Source: Massilia niastensis DSM 21313 (GTDB lineage: Bacteria; Pseudomonadota; Gammaproteobacteria; Burkholderiales; Burkholderiaceae_D). From it: a stretch of 64,000 nucleotides of DNA. Positions 19,643 to 28,564 of this stretch are shown here, piece by piece; position 1 is the stretch's first letter, and each line of letters starts with the position of its first letter. The notes beneath the pieces are model-generated. The model was not told the origin of the DNA. It ran no database searches and saw nothing but the letters and a program-made list of their open reading frames with translations. Position numbers and translations under genes: made by a program. Location of the stretch: contig NZ_KB908077.1 in the NCBI RefSeq assembly GCF_000382345.1, positions 124,001 through 188,000 on the forward strand. The letters run 5' to 3'.

Positions 19643-20380
19643 ATGACTACCCCGCAACCTCCCTATACCGAACCGTCGCAGCTGGCGGATTCCCTGCGCA
19701 GCACCGGTTATGCCCTGCTGCGTCCCCTCGACGTGGCCCGGCTGGCGGGCTGCACCCTCGACGAGCTGCACACGCTCGCGCCGGGCTGGGACCATCTCGA
19801 GCTGGACAACTACCTGAAGGACGGCGGCCGCTACCGGCGCCGCCGCCACTCCTGCTTCATCGACGACGGCCAGTCGCTGGTCCAGACGCCGCACCGCGCG
19901 CACTGGCAGCCGGTCGAGTACAACGCCCTGCACGGCGGCATGCACCGCCTGTTCGCGCCGGTCGAGCCAAGCACGGTCGCCAATCCGGCCTGGAGCCGCC
20001 TGCTGCGCGCCCTCGGCGAGGCCTGTTCCGGCGTGCGCGGCCACCAGCGCTGGCATGTGGAGGCCCACCAGTTCCGCATCGATACCGCGGACGGCATCGG
20101 CCGCCCGACCCCGGAAGGCGCGCACCGCGACGGCGTCGACTTCGTCGCCGTCATCCTCATCGGCCGGCACAACATCAAGGGCGGCGAGACCCGGGTGTTC
20201 GAGGCGGACGGCCCGGCGGGCCAGCGCTTCACGATGCTGGAGCCCTGGACCATGCTGCTGCTGGACGACGCGGCGGTGATCCACGAATCCACGCCGATCC
20301 AGCCGACGGGCGAGCACGGCCACCGCGACACCCTGGTGCTGACCTGGCGCGCGAATGCCTTCCAGGGCGAAGACGCCTGA
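19643..20380 (+). CDS. 2-oxoglutarate/Fe(II) dioxygenase (2OG-Fe_Oxy_2 type)
   Basis: 245 residues from the ATG at 19643. The iron site fits a double-stranded beta-helix dioxygenase: H161-x-D163 in AHRDGVDF and the distal His at 214 in VIHESTPI, with a candidate 2-oxoglutarate Arg in HGHRDT. The surrounding sequence matches the family that includes amino-acid hydroxylases such as isoleucine dioxygenase. It lies 41 bp after the TonB receptor on the same strand and may be co-transcribed. The substrate is probably a free amino acid or small peptide; this is inferred from the family. Confidence 0.85.
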   Translation: MTTPQPPYTEPSQLADSLRSTGYALLRPLDVARLAGCTLDELHTLAPGWDHLELDNYLKDGGRYRRRRHSCFIDDGQSLVQTPHRAHWQPVEYNALHGGMHRLFAPVEPSTVANPAWSRLLRALGEACSGVRGHQRWHVEAHQFRIDTADGIGRPTPEGAHRDGVDFVAVILIGRHNIKGGETRVFEADGPAGQRFTMLEPWTMLLLDDAAVIHESTPIQPTGEHGHRDTLVLTWRANAFQGEDA

Positions 20381-20403
20381 TAAGTTGATTGTTGGGGATC
20401 TGG

Positions 20404-20440
20404 AAAAAAAGACGCCCACGAACCTGACGGCTGGTGGGCG
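20404..20440 (-). terminator. putative intrinsic terminator for the aldo/keto reductase transcript
   Basis: On the minus strand a 7-bp stem (CGCCCAC/GTGGGCG, 20413-20419 and 20434-20440) is followed by seven T (20404-20410). A second perfect 10-bp hairpin lies closer to the gene (20574-20583 with 20591-20600) but has no U tract. The 228-bp gap holds nothing else recognisable. Confidence 0.5.
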
Positions 20441-20608
20441 GGAATCCAATTTTCGGAGAAAACTGGAGGAGACAGTTCCAATATATCCCAACTTATTGTG
20501 CGCTGCAATACCGTAAAAATACTGTCCGAACGTAGGCTTTATCTTACGTATATACACACGGGAACTTGATTTTGCGGCAGTGCATCATACGCACTGCCGC
20601 TGCCATTC

Positions 20609-21667
20609 TCAGGCCACCGGGACCTTGGGTGCGGCCACCCGTTCCGGCGCGCCGCCGGTGATCTGGCCCACCGTTTCCAGGGTCGTCTGCTGCGCGGCGT
20701 TCGGCGCGAAGGCGCTGACGGTGTTCAATCGTTCCATCTGTTCAGACGACAGGGCCAGCTCCAGCGCCCCCAGCGTACCTTCGAGCTGGGCCACCGTGCG
20801 CGGCCCCAGGATCGGCACCAGCGCGGTCGCCGAGGCGGCGTCGCGGTGCAGCAGCCAGGCGATCGCCACCTGGGTCGGCGTGGCGCCGGTTTCGCCGGCG
20901 ATCGCGATCACGGTATCGACCACCGCCGTGTCGCGCTCGGACTTCTCGCTGCGCAGCAGGACGCCGCCCAGGCCCTGCAGGCGGCCGGCCTCGTTGTTCC
21001 GGTACTTCCCGGTCAAGACCCCGCCGCCGAGCGGCGACCACAGCGCGCCTCCCAGGCCGAGCGCCTCGATCATCGGGATCGCCTCGCGGTCGGCCGAGCG
21101 TTCGGCCAGGCTGTACTCGGTCTGGATGCCGGCCAGCGGCGCCCAGCCCCGCAGTTCCGCGATCGCATCGGCGCGCGCCACGCGCCATGCCGGGAAGTTC
21201 GACAGGCCGCCGTACACGATCTTGCCTGCACGGACCAGGTCATCGAAGCCGCGCATGATTTCCTCCACCGGGGTTTCGCCGTCCGGGAAATGGGCCCACA
21301 GCAGGTCGATGCGGTCCGTGTCCAGGCGCTTCAGGCTCGCCTCGACCGACTGCACCATGGCGCGACGGCTATTCCCGGTCGTGCCGGGGGTGCCCTGCCC
21401 GCTGACGCCGAGCGTGTACTTGGTCGCCAGCACGAAATGGTCGCGCTGGGCCGCGATGAACTCCCCCACCATCTGCTCCGACTGGCCGCCCTGGTAGTTG
21501 TCGGCGGTATCGATGAAATTGCCGCCCGCCTCCGCATACCGGTCGAACATCGCCCTGGCTTCCGCCCGTTCCGCGCCATAGCCCCAGCCGGTACCGAAAT
21601 TGCCGGTGCCCAGCGCCAGTTGAGAAACACGCAAGCCGGTGCGGCGGCCGAACGCTTTGAATTTCAT
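20609..21667 (-). CDS. aldo/keto reductase
   Basis: 352 residues from the ATG at 21667, which has GAGGA upstream; a TTG two codons earlier is not needed. The catalytic tetrad is intact: Asp and Tyr in FIDTADNYQGG, Lys in LATKYTLG, His in LLWAHFPD. The NADPH-binding end (ILGPRTVAQLEGTLGAL) is typical of the family. It is a cytosolic NADPH-dependent carbonyl reductase. A TetR gene is divergent and a 20-bp perfect palindrome lies in the shared promoter region, so repression by that TetR protein, released by a carbonyl or other toxic ligand, is likely. Confidence 0.9.
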   Translation of the reverse strand: MKFKAFGRRTGLRVSQLALGTGNFGTGWGYGAERAEARAMFDRYAEAGGNFIDTADNYQGGQSEQMVGEFIAAQRDHFVLATKYTLGVSGQGTPGTTGNSRRAMVQSVEASLKRLDTDRIDLLWAHFPDGETPVEEIMRGFDDLVRAGKIVYGGLSNFPAWRVARADAIAELRGWAPLAGIQTEYSLAERSADREAIPMIEALGLGGALWSPLGGGVLTGKYRNNEAGRLQGLGGVLLRSEKSERDTAVVDTVIAIAGETGATPTQVAIAWLLHRDAASATALVPILGPRTVAQLEGTLGALELALSSEQMERLNTVSAFAPNAAQQTTLETVGQITGGAPERVAAPKVPVA

Positions 21668-21690
21668 GATCAATCCTCGCAGGTTGGTTT

Positions 21691-21710
21691 TAGATGACGA
21701 TCGTCATCTA
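21691..21710. promoter_or_regulatory. 20-bp perfect palindrome, likely TetR operator
   Basis: TAGATGACGA directly followed by TCGTCATCTA. It lies 24 bp upstream of the aldo/keto reductase start and 57 bp upstream of the TetR start, beside an AT-rich segment with TATAAT at 21729-21734 for the TetR gene. One site could control both promoters, giving autoregulation. Confidence 0.7.
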
Positions 21711-21766
21711 TGCGTTATATATTACGGGTATAATCTATAAAGTCAAGGAGATTTTTGAGGTGAACC

Positions 21767-22336
21767 ATGAAAGTCAGCAGGGAACAAGCGGCGCAGAACC
21801 GCGCCCGCGTGGTCGAGACAGCGGCCCGCTTATTTCGCGAGAAAGGGTTTGACGGCATAGGCGTGGCCGACCTGATGCAGGCGGCCAGCCTGACGCATGG
21901 CGGCTTCTACAAGCATTTCGAGTCCAAGGAAGCGCTGCTGGCCGAAGCCTGCGCCGGCATCATGGACGAGTGGACCGGCAACTGGCGCGCCGCCGTCGAA
22001 GAGGATCCCGGGAAGGCATTGGCGAAGCTGTCCGGCGACTACCTGTCGGGCGAGCACCGCGACCGGCCGGGCCAGGGCTGCGCGGTGGCGGCCCTCGGGG
22101 CCGATGCGGCCCGGCTCGGCCCTGCCGTGCGCGAGGCGCTCGGCGAGGGCGCGCTGGCGCAGATCGCGGTGCTGGCCGAGGCGGTCGGGGATGGCACACC
22201 TGAGGACAGGCGCCGGCGCGCCATCACTGCCTATGCCGCCATGATCGGCGGCATCGTGCTGGCGCGCGCGATCCACGACCCGGCCGCCTCCGAAGAGATC
22301 CTGGCCGCCGTGGCCCAGGCGGTGCGCGCGGCCTGA
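21767..22336 (+). CDS. TetR/AcrR-family transcriptional regulator
   Basis: 189 residues. The N-terminal helix-turn-helix is clear (ARLFREKGFDGIGVADLMQAASLTHGGFYKHFESKEALL, whose core is GGFYKHF). The C-terminal ligand domain is Ala-rich. The start at 21767 is preceded by a GAGG-type site. It is divergent from the aldo/keto reductase and shares the palindrome at 21691-21710, so it very probably represses both genes. It converges on the DUF1800 gene with one base between the stops. Inducer unknown. Confidence 0.92.
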   Translation: MKVSREQAAQNRARVVETAARLFREKGFDGIGVADLMQAASLTHGGFYKHFESKEALLAEACAGIMDEWTGNWRAAVEEDPGKALAKLSGDYLSGEHRDRPGQGCAVAALGADAARLGPAVREALGEGALAQIAVLAEAVGDGTPEDRRRRAITAYAAMIGGIVLARAIHDPAASEEILAAVAQAVRAA

Positions 22337-22337
22337 G

Positions 22338-23423
22338 TCAGTAGCGCAGGAAGTCCTCGCTGGCGATCAGGAGGCGCACGGCCTCGGCCGGAGTGCGTTC
22401 CCGCGCGGCCGCCTGCGTCGCGCTGCCGACCGTCCCTTCCAGCGCCTCGAGCAGGCGCGCCGGATCGGGCGCCGGGCTGCGGGTCGCCGCCGCCATCGCG
22501 CGGGCCGCCGGCGTGCTGGCGCTCGACGGCCAGGCCGACGGCGGCGCCAGTACGCCGGGCCGTTCCTGGCCCGCCGGCAGCGCCCGTGCCGGCAGCGCGG
22601 ACGACGCATGTTCGTGCGCGCCCGGCGGCAGCGCCGCCACCCCGAGGCTGCCGGCGGCGAGCGCCTCGATGAAACGATCCGGTGCGCGTGCATCGTCCAG
22701 CAGGGGCAGCAGCGGCGCGGCATTGGCCACGTCGGTGCCGGTCGCGCGCAGCGCCGAGACGATGAAGCGGAAGCGGTCCTTCCGTTGGCTGCCGATGGCG
22801 TCCGGCGCCAGGAATTCGCGGCTGGCGAACAGCACGTGCAATACGGGACGCAGCGCGCCGCCGCCACGGCGCCAGGCGGCGCCCATCCGGGCGTCGAGCG
22901 CCTCCGATACCGGCCGGCCCACGAAGTACCGCGCCAGCGCGCGCCGCAGGTGCAGGCCGTCCACGCCCGCCGCCGGCGCGGCGCGCCCGCCCAGCGGGGC
23001 CAGCGCGGCGGCGAGATCGCGGTAGCGCCGGAACACGCTGGGGCGCAGCGCCTCCGCGGCGGCCGGGGACAGCCCGAACCAGTCCAGCCAGAAGCGCGTC
23101 ATCACCTCTTCCAGCTGGCGTGGGCTGCCGAGCGCCCGCAGCAGCATCGCCTGCATGGGCGTATCCTGTTCCTGCTCCATCCGCGCCAGGGTAGCGAGGC
23201 GCGTGCGCAAGGCCTCGGGCAGCGCCAGCCGTTCGGGATGCAGCTGGCTGTCGATCCAGGCCGGGGCGCCCAGCCTGCGCAGCCGTTCGACCTCGCCGGG
23301 CGCGGGGCCGTAGCCCAGCCGGTTCAGCAGGTGCGCGGCCTCGCGATGGGAGAGCATGGCGGGCGCTCCCACGGCGGGCACGCCCGCCAGCAGCGCCAGC
23401 ACCAGGATCAGCAATATGCGCAT
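22338..23423 (-). CDS. DUF1800 family protein, internally shortened
   Basis: 361 residues with a Sec signal peptide (LLILVLALLAGVPAVGA). The N-terminal part (HLLNRLGYGPAPGEVERLRRLG, core LNRLGYG) and the segment FWLDWFGLS match DUF1800. The following part normally holding an Asn-Glu-Asn-Tyr-Ala-Arg-Glu-Leu core is absent: the sequence jumps from FRRYRDLAAALAPLGGRA to the late segment LHVLFASREFLAP. Families members are usually 450-600 residues. It may be a decayed copy or a true short variant; the frame is intact. DUF1800 genes normally precede a DUF1501 gene, and none is present here. Confidence 0.75.
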   Translation of the reverse strand: MRILLILVLALLAGVPAVGAPAMLSHREAAHLLNRLGYGPAPGEVERLRRLGAPAWIDSQLHPERLALPEALRTRLATLARMEQEQDTPMQAMLLRALGSPRQLEEVMTRFWLDWFGLSPAAAEALRPSVFRRYRDLAAALAPLGGRAAPAAGVDGLHLRRALARYFVGRPVSEALDARMGAAWRRGGGALRPVLHVLFASREFLAPDAIGSQRKDRFRFIVSALRATGTDVANAAPLLPLLDDARAPDRFIEALAAGSLGVAALPPGAHEHASSALPARALPAGQERPGVLAPPSAWPSSASTPAARAMAAATRSPAPDPARLLEALEGTVGSATQAAARERTPAEAVRLLIASEDFLRY

Positions 23424-23539
23424 GCTCCCTCCCCTCCGGTCGACGCGACGATTGTACGCCTCGCCTGCAGGGCCCGATTGCGCGCGGTGAGCGGGTCGCC
23501 TTTTGCTACACTTGCTCGTTACCCAAGAGTGAAGAAAAC

Positions 23540-24697
23540 ATGCGAATCATGCGAACGATTAGGATTCCAGGAGCCGCGCTGCTGGCCGGCGCGGTAGCCT
23601 CCCTGTGCGCCCTGGCCGCGCTGTCCATGGCCGGCCGCGCCACCGCGAAGGACGAGAAAGCGCCGCCGCCCAAGCCGGCGCTGACCGTCACCACCGCGCG
23701 TCCCGCCAGCGCCAGCCTGCCGCTCGGCTTCAGCGCCAACGGCAGCATCGCCGCGTGGCAGGAGGCGATCATCGGCAGCGAGTCCGGCGGCTTGCGGCTC
23801 AACGAGGTCAGGGTCAACGTGGGCGACGTGGTGAAAAAGGGCCAGGTGCTGGCCGTATTCTCGGACGAGACCGTGCGCGCCGACGTCGAGCAGGCGAAAG
23901 CCGCCCTGCAGGAAGCGCAGGCCAACGCCGCCGAGGCCAGGGCCAATGCGGCGCGCGCGCGGGCGCTGCAAAGCTCGGGCGCGATGAGCGAACAGCAGAT
24001 CACGCAGTTCGTCACGGCCGATCGCACCGCCGCGGCGCGCGTCAACTCGGCCAGGGCGGTCCTCACCCAGCAGCAGCTGCGCCTGAAATATACGCAGGTG
24101 GTGGCGCCCGACAGCGGCATCATCTCGGCGCGCAGCGCCACCGTGGGCGCCGTGATCGGCGTGGGCACGGAACTGTTCCGCATGATCCGCCAGGGACGCC
24201 TCGAATGGCGCGCCGAAGTGACGGCGCCCGACCTGGGCCGCGTCAGGCCGGGCATGTCCGCCACCGTGCGCGCCGCCAGCGGCGGCGCGGTCACGGGCAA
24301 GGTGCGCGCCGTCGCGCCCTCGGTCGATCCGCAGACGCGCATCGCGCTGGTCTACGTCGACCTGCCGCCGGCGCTGTCGCCCGACGCGCCGCTGAAGGCC
24401 GGCATGTTCGCCAGCGGCCGTTTCGAGCTGGGCGCGACGAATGCGCTGACCGTACCGCAGCAGGCGATCGCGGTGCGCGACGGCTTCTCCTATGTGTTCC
24501 GCCTGAATCCGGACAGCCGCGTGAGCCAGATGAAGGTGAGCACCGGCCGCCGCCTGGGCGAGCGGGTCGAGGTGACCGGCGGCCTGGCCCCGGACGCCCA
24601 GATCGTGGTCAGCGGCGCCGGTTTCCTGAACGACGGCGACCTGGTGCGCAACGTCCCGGCGCCGGCGCAGGCCGCGCGCCCGGGCCCGGCGCGCTGA
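23540..24697 (+). CDS. RND efflux periplasmic adaptor (membrane fusion protein)
   Basis: 385 residues with an N-terminal membrane/signal segment (residues ~10-30). A lipoyl half-motif (VNVGDVVKKGQVLAVFSD), an Ala-rich coiled-coil hairpin (residues ~110-170), the second lipoyl half (VVAPDSGIISARSATVGAVI) and a beta-barrel follow in the order typical of HlyD/MexA-like adaptors. It links the inner-membrane pump encoded 12 bp downstream to an outer-membrane channel that is not in this window. The ATG at 23540 is used; one at 23549 is also possible. Substrate unknown. Confidence 0.92.
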   Translation: MRIMRTIRIPGAALLAGAVASLCALAALSMAGRATAKDEKAPPPKPALTVTTARPASASLPLGFSANGSIAAWQEAIIGSESGGLRLNEVRVNVGDVVKKGQVLAVFSDETVRADVEQAKAALQEAQANAAEARANAARARALQSSGAMSEQQITQFVTADRTAAARVNSARAVLTQQQLRLKYTQVVAPDSGIISARSATVGAVIGVGTELFRMIRQGRLEWRAEVTAPDLGRVRPGMSATVRAASGGAVTGKVRAVAPSVDPQTRIALVYVDLPPALSPDAPLKAGMFASGRFELGATNALTVPQQAIAVRDGFSYVFRLNPDSRVSQMKVSTGRRLGERVEVTGGLAPDAQIVVSGAGFLNDGDLVRNVPAPAQAARPGPAR

Positions 24698-24709
24698 GCG
24701 GAGCAGACC

Positions 24710-27700
24710 ATGAACTTTTCCGCCCTCTCGATCCGCAACCCGATCCCGGCGATCATGCTGTTCACCCTGCTGACCGTGGCCGGCCTGATGGCCTTCAAGG
24801 CCAGCAAGGTGCAGGACTTCCCGGACATCGAGCTGCCGATCGTCACCGTCAGCGCGGTCCTGGACGGCGCCGCGCCGGCCCAGCTGGAAACCGAGGTCGC
24901 GCGCAAGATCGAGGACTCGATCGCCACCCTGCAAGGGGTGAAGAACATCTATACCCGCGTGCTCGACGGCGTGGCCACCGTCACCGTCGAGTTCATCCTC
25001 GAAAAGGACTTGTCGGACGCGGTGAACGACGTGCGCGACGCCGTGTCGCGGGTGCGCGCCGACCTGCCGGCCGAGATGCGCGACCCGAGCGTCACCAAGA
25101 CCGCCACCGCGGGCCGGGTGGTGACGACCTTTGTCGCCGCGCCGGCGCCGGGCGCGGGCAGCATGATGGACGAGCAGGAGCTGAGCTGGTTCGTCGACAA
25201 CGACGTCGCCAAGCGCCTGCTGAGCGTGCCCGGCGTGGGCGCCGTCAAGCGGGTCGGCGGCGTGTTCCGCGAGATCCGGGTGGAGCTGGATGACGCCCGC
25301 ATGGCCGCGCTGCGGGTGTCCGCCCTGGACGTCTCGCGCCAGTTGCGCAACGTGCAGCGCGAAGCGCCCGGCGGGCGCGGCGACGTCAGCGGCGCCGAGC
25401 AGTCGGTGCGCACCATCGCCACCGTCCAGAGCGCCTCGGCCCTGGCGGCGATGGACATCCCCCTGCCCGACGGCCGCCATGTGCGCCTGGACGAAATCGC
25501 GAAGGTATCCGACACGGTGGCCGAGCCGCGCGCGATCGCCGAGCAGGACGGGCGCAAGGCGGTCGGCTTCGAGGTCTTCCGCACCCGCGGCGCGGGCGAG
25601 GTCGACGTCGCCGAAGGCGCGCGCGCGGCCATGGTCCAGCTCCAGAAGGAACGTCCGAACGTGGTGCTGCGCGAAGTGATCGACAACTCGTTCGCGGTCG
25701 AGGAAAACTTCGACGCCTCGATGGAGATGCTGTACGAAGGCGCGGTGCTGGCGGTGCTGGTGGTGTGGTGGTTCCTGCGCGACTGGCGCGCCACCCTGAT
25801 CGCCGCCTCGGCGCTGCCGCTGTCGGTGATCCCGGCCTTCCTCGGCCAGTACCTGTTCGGCTATACGCTCAACATGGTCACCCTGCTGTCGCTGGCGCTG
25901 GTGATCGGGGTGCTGGTCGACGATGCGATCGTCGAGATCGAGAACATCTCGCGCCACCTGAACATGGGCAAGACGCCGATGCAGGCGGCGCTGGAAGCGG
26001 CCGACGAGATCGGCATGGCGGTGATCGCGACCACCTTCTCGCTGGTGGCGGTGTTCCTGCCGACCGCCTTCATGGGCGGCATTCCCGGCAAGTTCTTCAA
26101 GCAGTTCGGCTGGACAGCGGTGCTGGCGATCCTGGCCTCGCTGCTGGTCGCGCGCCTGCTGACCCCGATGATGGCCGCCTACCTGCTCAAGCCGGCCAAG
26201 CCGCACGAGGAAAAGGACGGTCCGCTGATGCGCCGCTACATGCGCGCGATGCGCTGGTGCCTGCGCCACCGCCTGGCCACGGCGATCGGCTCGGCCGTCT
26301 TCTTCTTCGGCTCGATCGCCCTGGTGCCGCTGCTGCCGACCGGCTTCGTGCCGCCGGCGGACCGCTCGCAGACCCAGATCAACGTCGAGCTGCCGCCGGG
26401 TTCGACCCTGGCCCAGACCCACGCCGTGGCCGAGCAGACGCGCCTGGCGGCGATGCAGGTGCCGGGCGTGAAGAGCATCTTCAGCTCGATCGGCGGCGGC
26501 TCCAGCGGCGACGCCTTCGCGCCGGGCGCGGCGGCCGAGGCGCGGCGCGCCGTGCTGACCGTGACCACGGCGCACCGGGATGAGCGCGACGAGTCGCTAT
26601 CCAGCATCGAACGCGGCATCCGCGAGCGCGTGGCGCAGATCCCGGGCGCGCGCTTCAACGTGGGCGCGGCCGACACCGGCACCAAGATGCAGCTGGTGCT
26701 GCGCAGCGAGGACCCGGAAGCGCTGAACGTCGCGGCGCGCCAGGCCGAGCGCGAACTGCGCAGCCTGAAAGGCATCGGCAACGTCAGCTCGAGCGCCTCG
26801 CTGGTGCGTCCCGAGATCATCGTGCGTCCCGATTTCGCGCGCGCCGCCGACCTGGGCGTGACCGCCGCGGCGATCGGCGAGACGGTGCGCGTGGCCACCG
26901 CCGGCGACTACGACCAGGCGCTGGCGAAGATGAACCTGGCCGAGCGCCAGGTGCCGATCCGGGTCAAGCTGCCGGACGCGGTGCGCGCCGACCTCGATGC
27001 GCTGGGGCGCCTGACCGTGCCCGGCGCCGCCGGCCCGGTGCTGCTGTCGAACGTGGCCACGATCACGATGGAGAGCGGACCGGCCCAGATCGACCGCCTG
27101 AACCGCAGCCGCAACGTCACGCTCGAGGTCGAGCTGTCCGGCCGCTCGCTGGGCGAGGTGAACGCCGAGGCGCGCGCCCTGCCCGTGTTCCAGGGCCTGC
27201 CGGCTTCGGTGCAGATCGCCGAACTGGGCGACGCCCAGGAGATGCAGGCGCTGTTCGCCAGCTTCGGCGTGGCGATGCTGATCGGGGTGCTGTGCATCTA
27301 CGGGGTGCTGGTGCTGCTGTTCACCGACTTCATGCAGCCGGTGACCATCCTGGCGGCGCTGCCGCTGTCGATCGGCGGCGCCTTCATCGCGCTGCTCATC
27401 ACCAGCAATGCGCTGTCGATGCCGACCATGATCGGCCTGATCATGCTGATGGGGATCGTGACCAAGAACTCGATCCTGCTGGTCGACTACGCGATCTTGG
27501 CGCGCAAGGCCGGCATGAACCGCTTCGACGCGCTGGTCGACGCCTGCCACAAGCGCAGCCGGCCGATCGTGATGACGACCATCGCGATGGGCGCGGGCAT
27601 GCTGCCGCTGGCGCTCGGGCTGTCGGGCGACCCCAGCTTCCGCGCGCCGATGGCGATCGCGGTCATGGGCGGGCTGATCACCTCGACCTTGCTGAGCTTA

Positions 27701-27826
27701 CTGGTGGTGCCGGCCGTGTTTACCTATGTCGACGACCTCGAGCACTGGTTCAAGCGCATGGGGCGCAGCTTGCGGCGGCAACCGGCCAAGGCGAGCGCCA
27801 AGGAGGGAGAGCATACGCCGGGGTGA
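24710..27826 (+). CDS. RND efflux pump permease (HAE1/MdtB-like)
   Basis: 1038 residues, the normal length for the AcrB/MdtB group. The N-terminus (FSALSIRNPIPAIMLF, PDIELPIVTVSAV) is typical. TM4 carries the proton-relay Asp pair in GVLVDDAIVEIEN, and the second half repeats the fold with GIVTKNSILLVDYA. It is a proton-driven inner-membrane exporter forming a trimer with the adaptor encoded immediately upstream. No outer-membrane factor and no local regulator are present, so it probably uses a shared TolC-like channel. Confidence 0.95.
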   Translation: MNFSALSIRNPIPAIMLFTLLTVAGLMAFKASKVQDFPDIELPIVTVSAVLDGAAPAQLETEVARKIEDSIATLQGVKNIYTRVLDGVATVTVEFILEKDLSDAVNDVRDAVSRVRADLPAEMRDPSVTKTATAGRVVTTFVAAPAPGAGSMMDEQELSWFVDNDVAKRLLSVPGVGAVKRVGGVFREIRVELDDARMAALRVSALDVSRQLRNVQREAPGGRGDVSGAEQSVRTIATVQSASALAAMDIPLPDGRHVRLDEIAKVSDTVAEPRAIAEQDGRKAVGFEVFRTRGAGEVDVAEGARAAMVQLQKERPNVVLREVIDNSFAVEENFDASMEMLYEGAVLAVLVVWWFLRDWRATLIAASALPLSVIPAFLGQYLFGYTLNMVTLLSLALVIGVLVDDAIVEIENISRHLNMGKTPMQAALEAADEIGMAVIATTFSLVAVFLPTAFMGGIPGKFFKQFGWTAVLAILASLLVARLLTPMMAAYLLKPAKPHEEKDGPLMRRYMRAMRWCLRHRLATAIGSAVFFFGSIALVPLLPTGFVPPADRSQTQINVELPPGSTLAQTHAVAEQTRLAAMQVPGVKSIFSSIGGGSSGDAFAPGAAAEARRAVLTVTTAHRDERDESLSSIERGIRERVAQIPGARFNVGAADTGTKMQLVLRSEDPEALNVAARQAERELRSLKGIGNVSSSASLVRPEIIVRPDFARAADLGVTAAAIGETVRVATAGDYDQALAKMNLAERQVPIRVKLPDAVRADLDALGRLTVPGAAGPVLLSNVATITMESGPAQIDRLNRSRNVTLEVELSGRSLGEVNAEARALPVFQGLPASVQIAELGDAQEMQALFASFGVAMLIGVLCIYGVLVLLFTDFMQPVTILAALPLSIGGAFIALLITSNALSMPTMIGLIMLMGIVTKNSILLVDYAILARKAGMNRFDALVDACHKRSRPIVMTTIAMGAGMLPLALGLSGDPSFRAPMAIAVMGGLITSTLLSLLVVPAVFTYVDDLEHWFKRMGRSLRRQPAKASAKEGEHTPG

Positions 27827-27910
27827 TGCGGCGTTAGTTCAGCCGGTTGGCGGAACAAGCAATGACCAGGAGCGCAGGCCGTGCGGCAGCAGGACGCACG
27901 GCGCCCTCGC

Positions 27911-28351
27911 TTACACCTGCGGCGTCTTGCGGAATCCTACCGCCAGCCGGTTCCACCCATTGATGGCAATGATCGCCACCGTCAGGTCGGCCATTTCCTT
28001 GTCGCTGAAGTGCTCGCGCAGCAGCGCGTAGTCGGCGTCGGACGCGTGGGTGTCCGGCAGGCGGGTCAGCGATTCGGTCCAGGCCAGCGCGGCGCGCTCG
28101 CGCGGGGTGAAGAACGGCGCTTCGCGCCACACGGTGACCGCGTGCAGGCGACGGTCGGATTCGCCGGCCTTCTTGGCGTCGGCCGTGTGCAGGTCGACAC
28201 AGAATGCGCAGCCATTGATCTGCGACGCGCGCAGTTTCACCAGTTCCAGCAGGCTCGGTTCCAGCCCGAAAGCGTTGACGGCTTTTTCCAGCGCCAGCAT
28301 GGCGCCGGTGGCTTCCTTGGATGCTTTGTAGTAATCGATACGTTGGTTCAT
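27911..28351 (-). CDS. AhpD-like/carboxymuconolactone decarboxylase family protein
   Basis: 146 residues from the ATG at 28351, which has AAAGGAG upstream. The peroxidatic-type motif is GCAFCVDLHT, a CxxC followed by His, within the helix pair expected for the AhpD fold. Such proteins act as alkylhydroperoxidase or disulfide reductases in oxidative-stress defence. It is a single gene between the efflux pair (convergent) and the Ser/Gly-rich gene. The physiological electron donor is unknown. Confidence 0.88.
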   Translation of the reverse strand: MNQRIDYYKASKEATGAMLALEKAVNAFGLEPSLLELVKLRASQINGCAFCVDLHTADAKKAGESDRRLHAVTVWREAPFFTPRERAALAWTESLTRLPDTHASDADYALLREHFSDKEMADLTVAIIAINGWNRLAVGFRKTPQV

Positions 28352-28489
28352 GATCGCTCCTTTGCGTGAATGGCGTCCATCATAGGAGCGACGAACTGCC
28401 CGCGGAGGAGCCAATCCGGGGAAAATCACGGATACCAATCAGGAGTCCGCTTGCCTTGCGGCGATTGAATAAAGGAAGCAGACGCGACG

Positions 28490-28520
28490 AAGCCCGGCCA
28501 AGTTTGGGCTGGCCGGGCTT
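28490..28520. terminator. strong hairpin, possible bidirectional terminator
   Basis: A perfect 11-bp stem (AAGCCCGGCCA / TGGCCGGGCTT) with a 9-base loop, 45 bp past the stop of the Ser/Gly-rich gene. The following bases are T-rich only on the plus side and there is no clean U tract, so it may stabilise the 3' end rather than terminate. Confidence 0.45.
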
Positions 28521-28564
28521 GCATCCTTGTTTCCACTCGGCGGCTTGCGCTGAGCGGTGGTCGA

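Noticed and set aside
20574..20600. Perfect 10-bp hairpin as terminator of the aldo/keto reductase
   Set aside because: No U tract on either strand; the hairpin at 20404-20440 is a better candidate.
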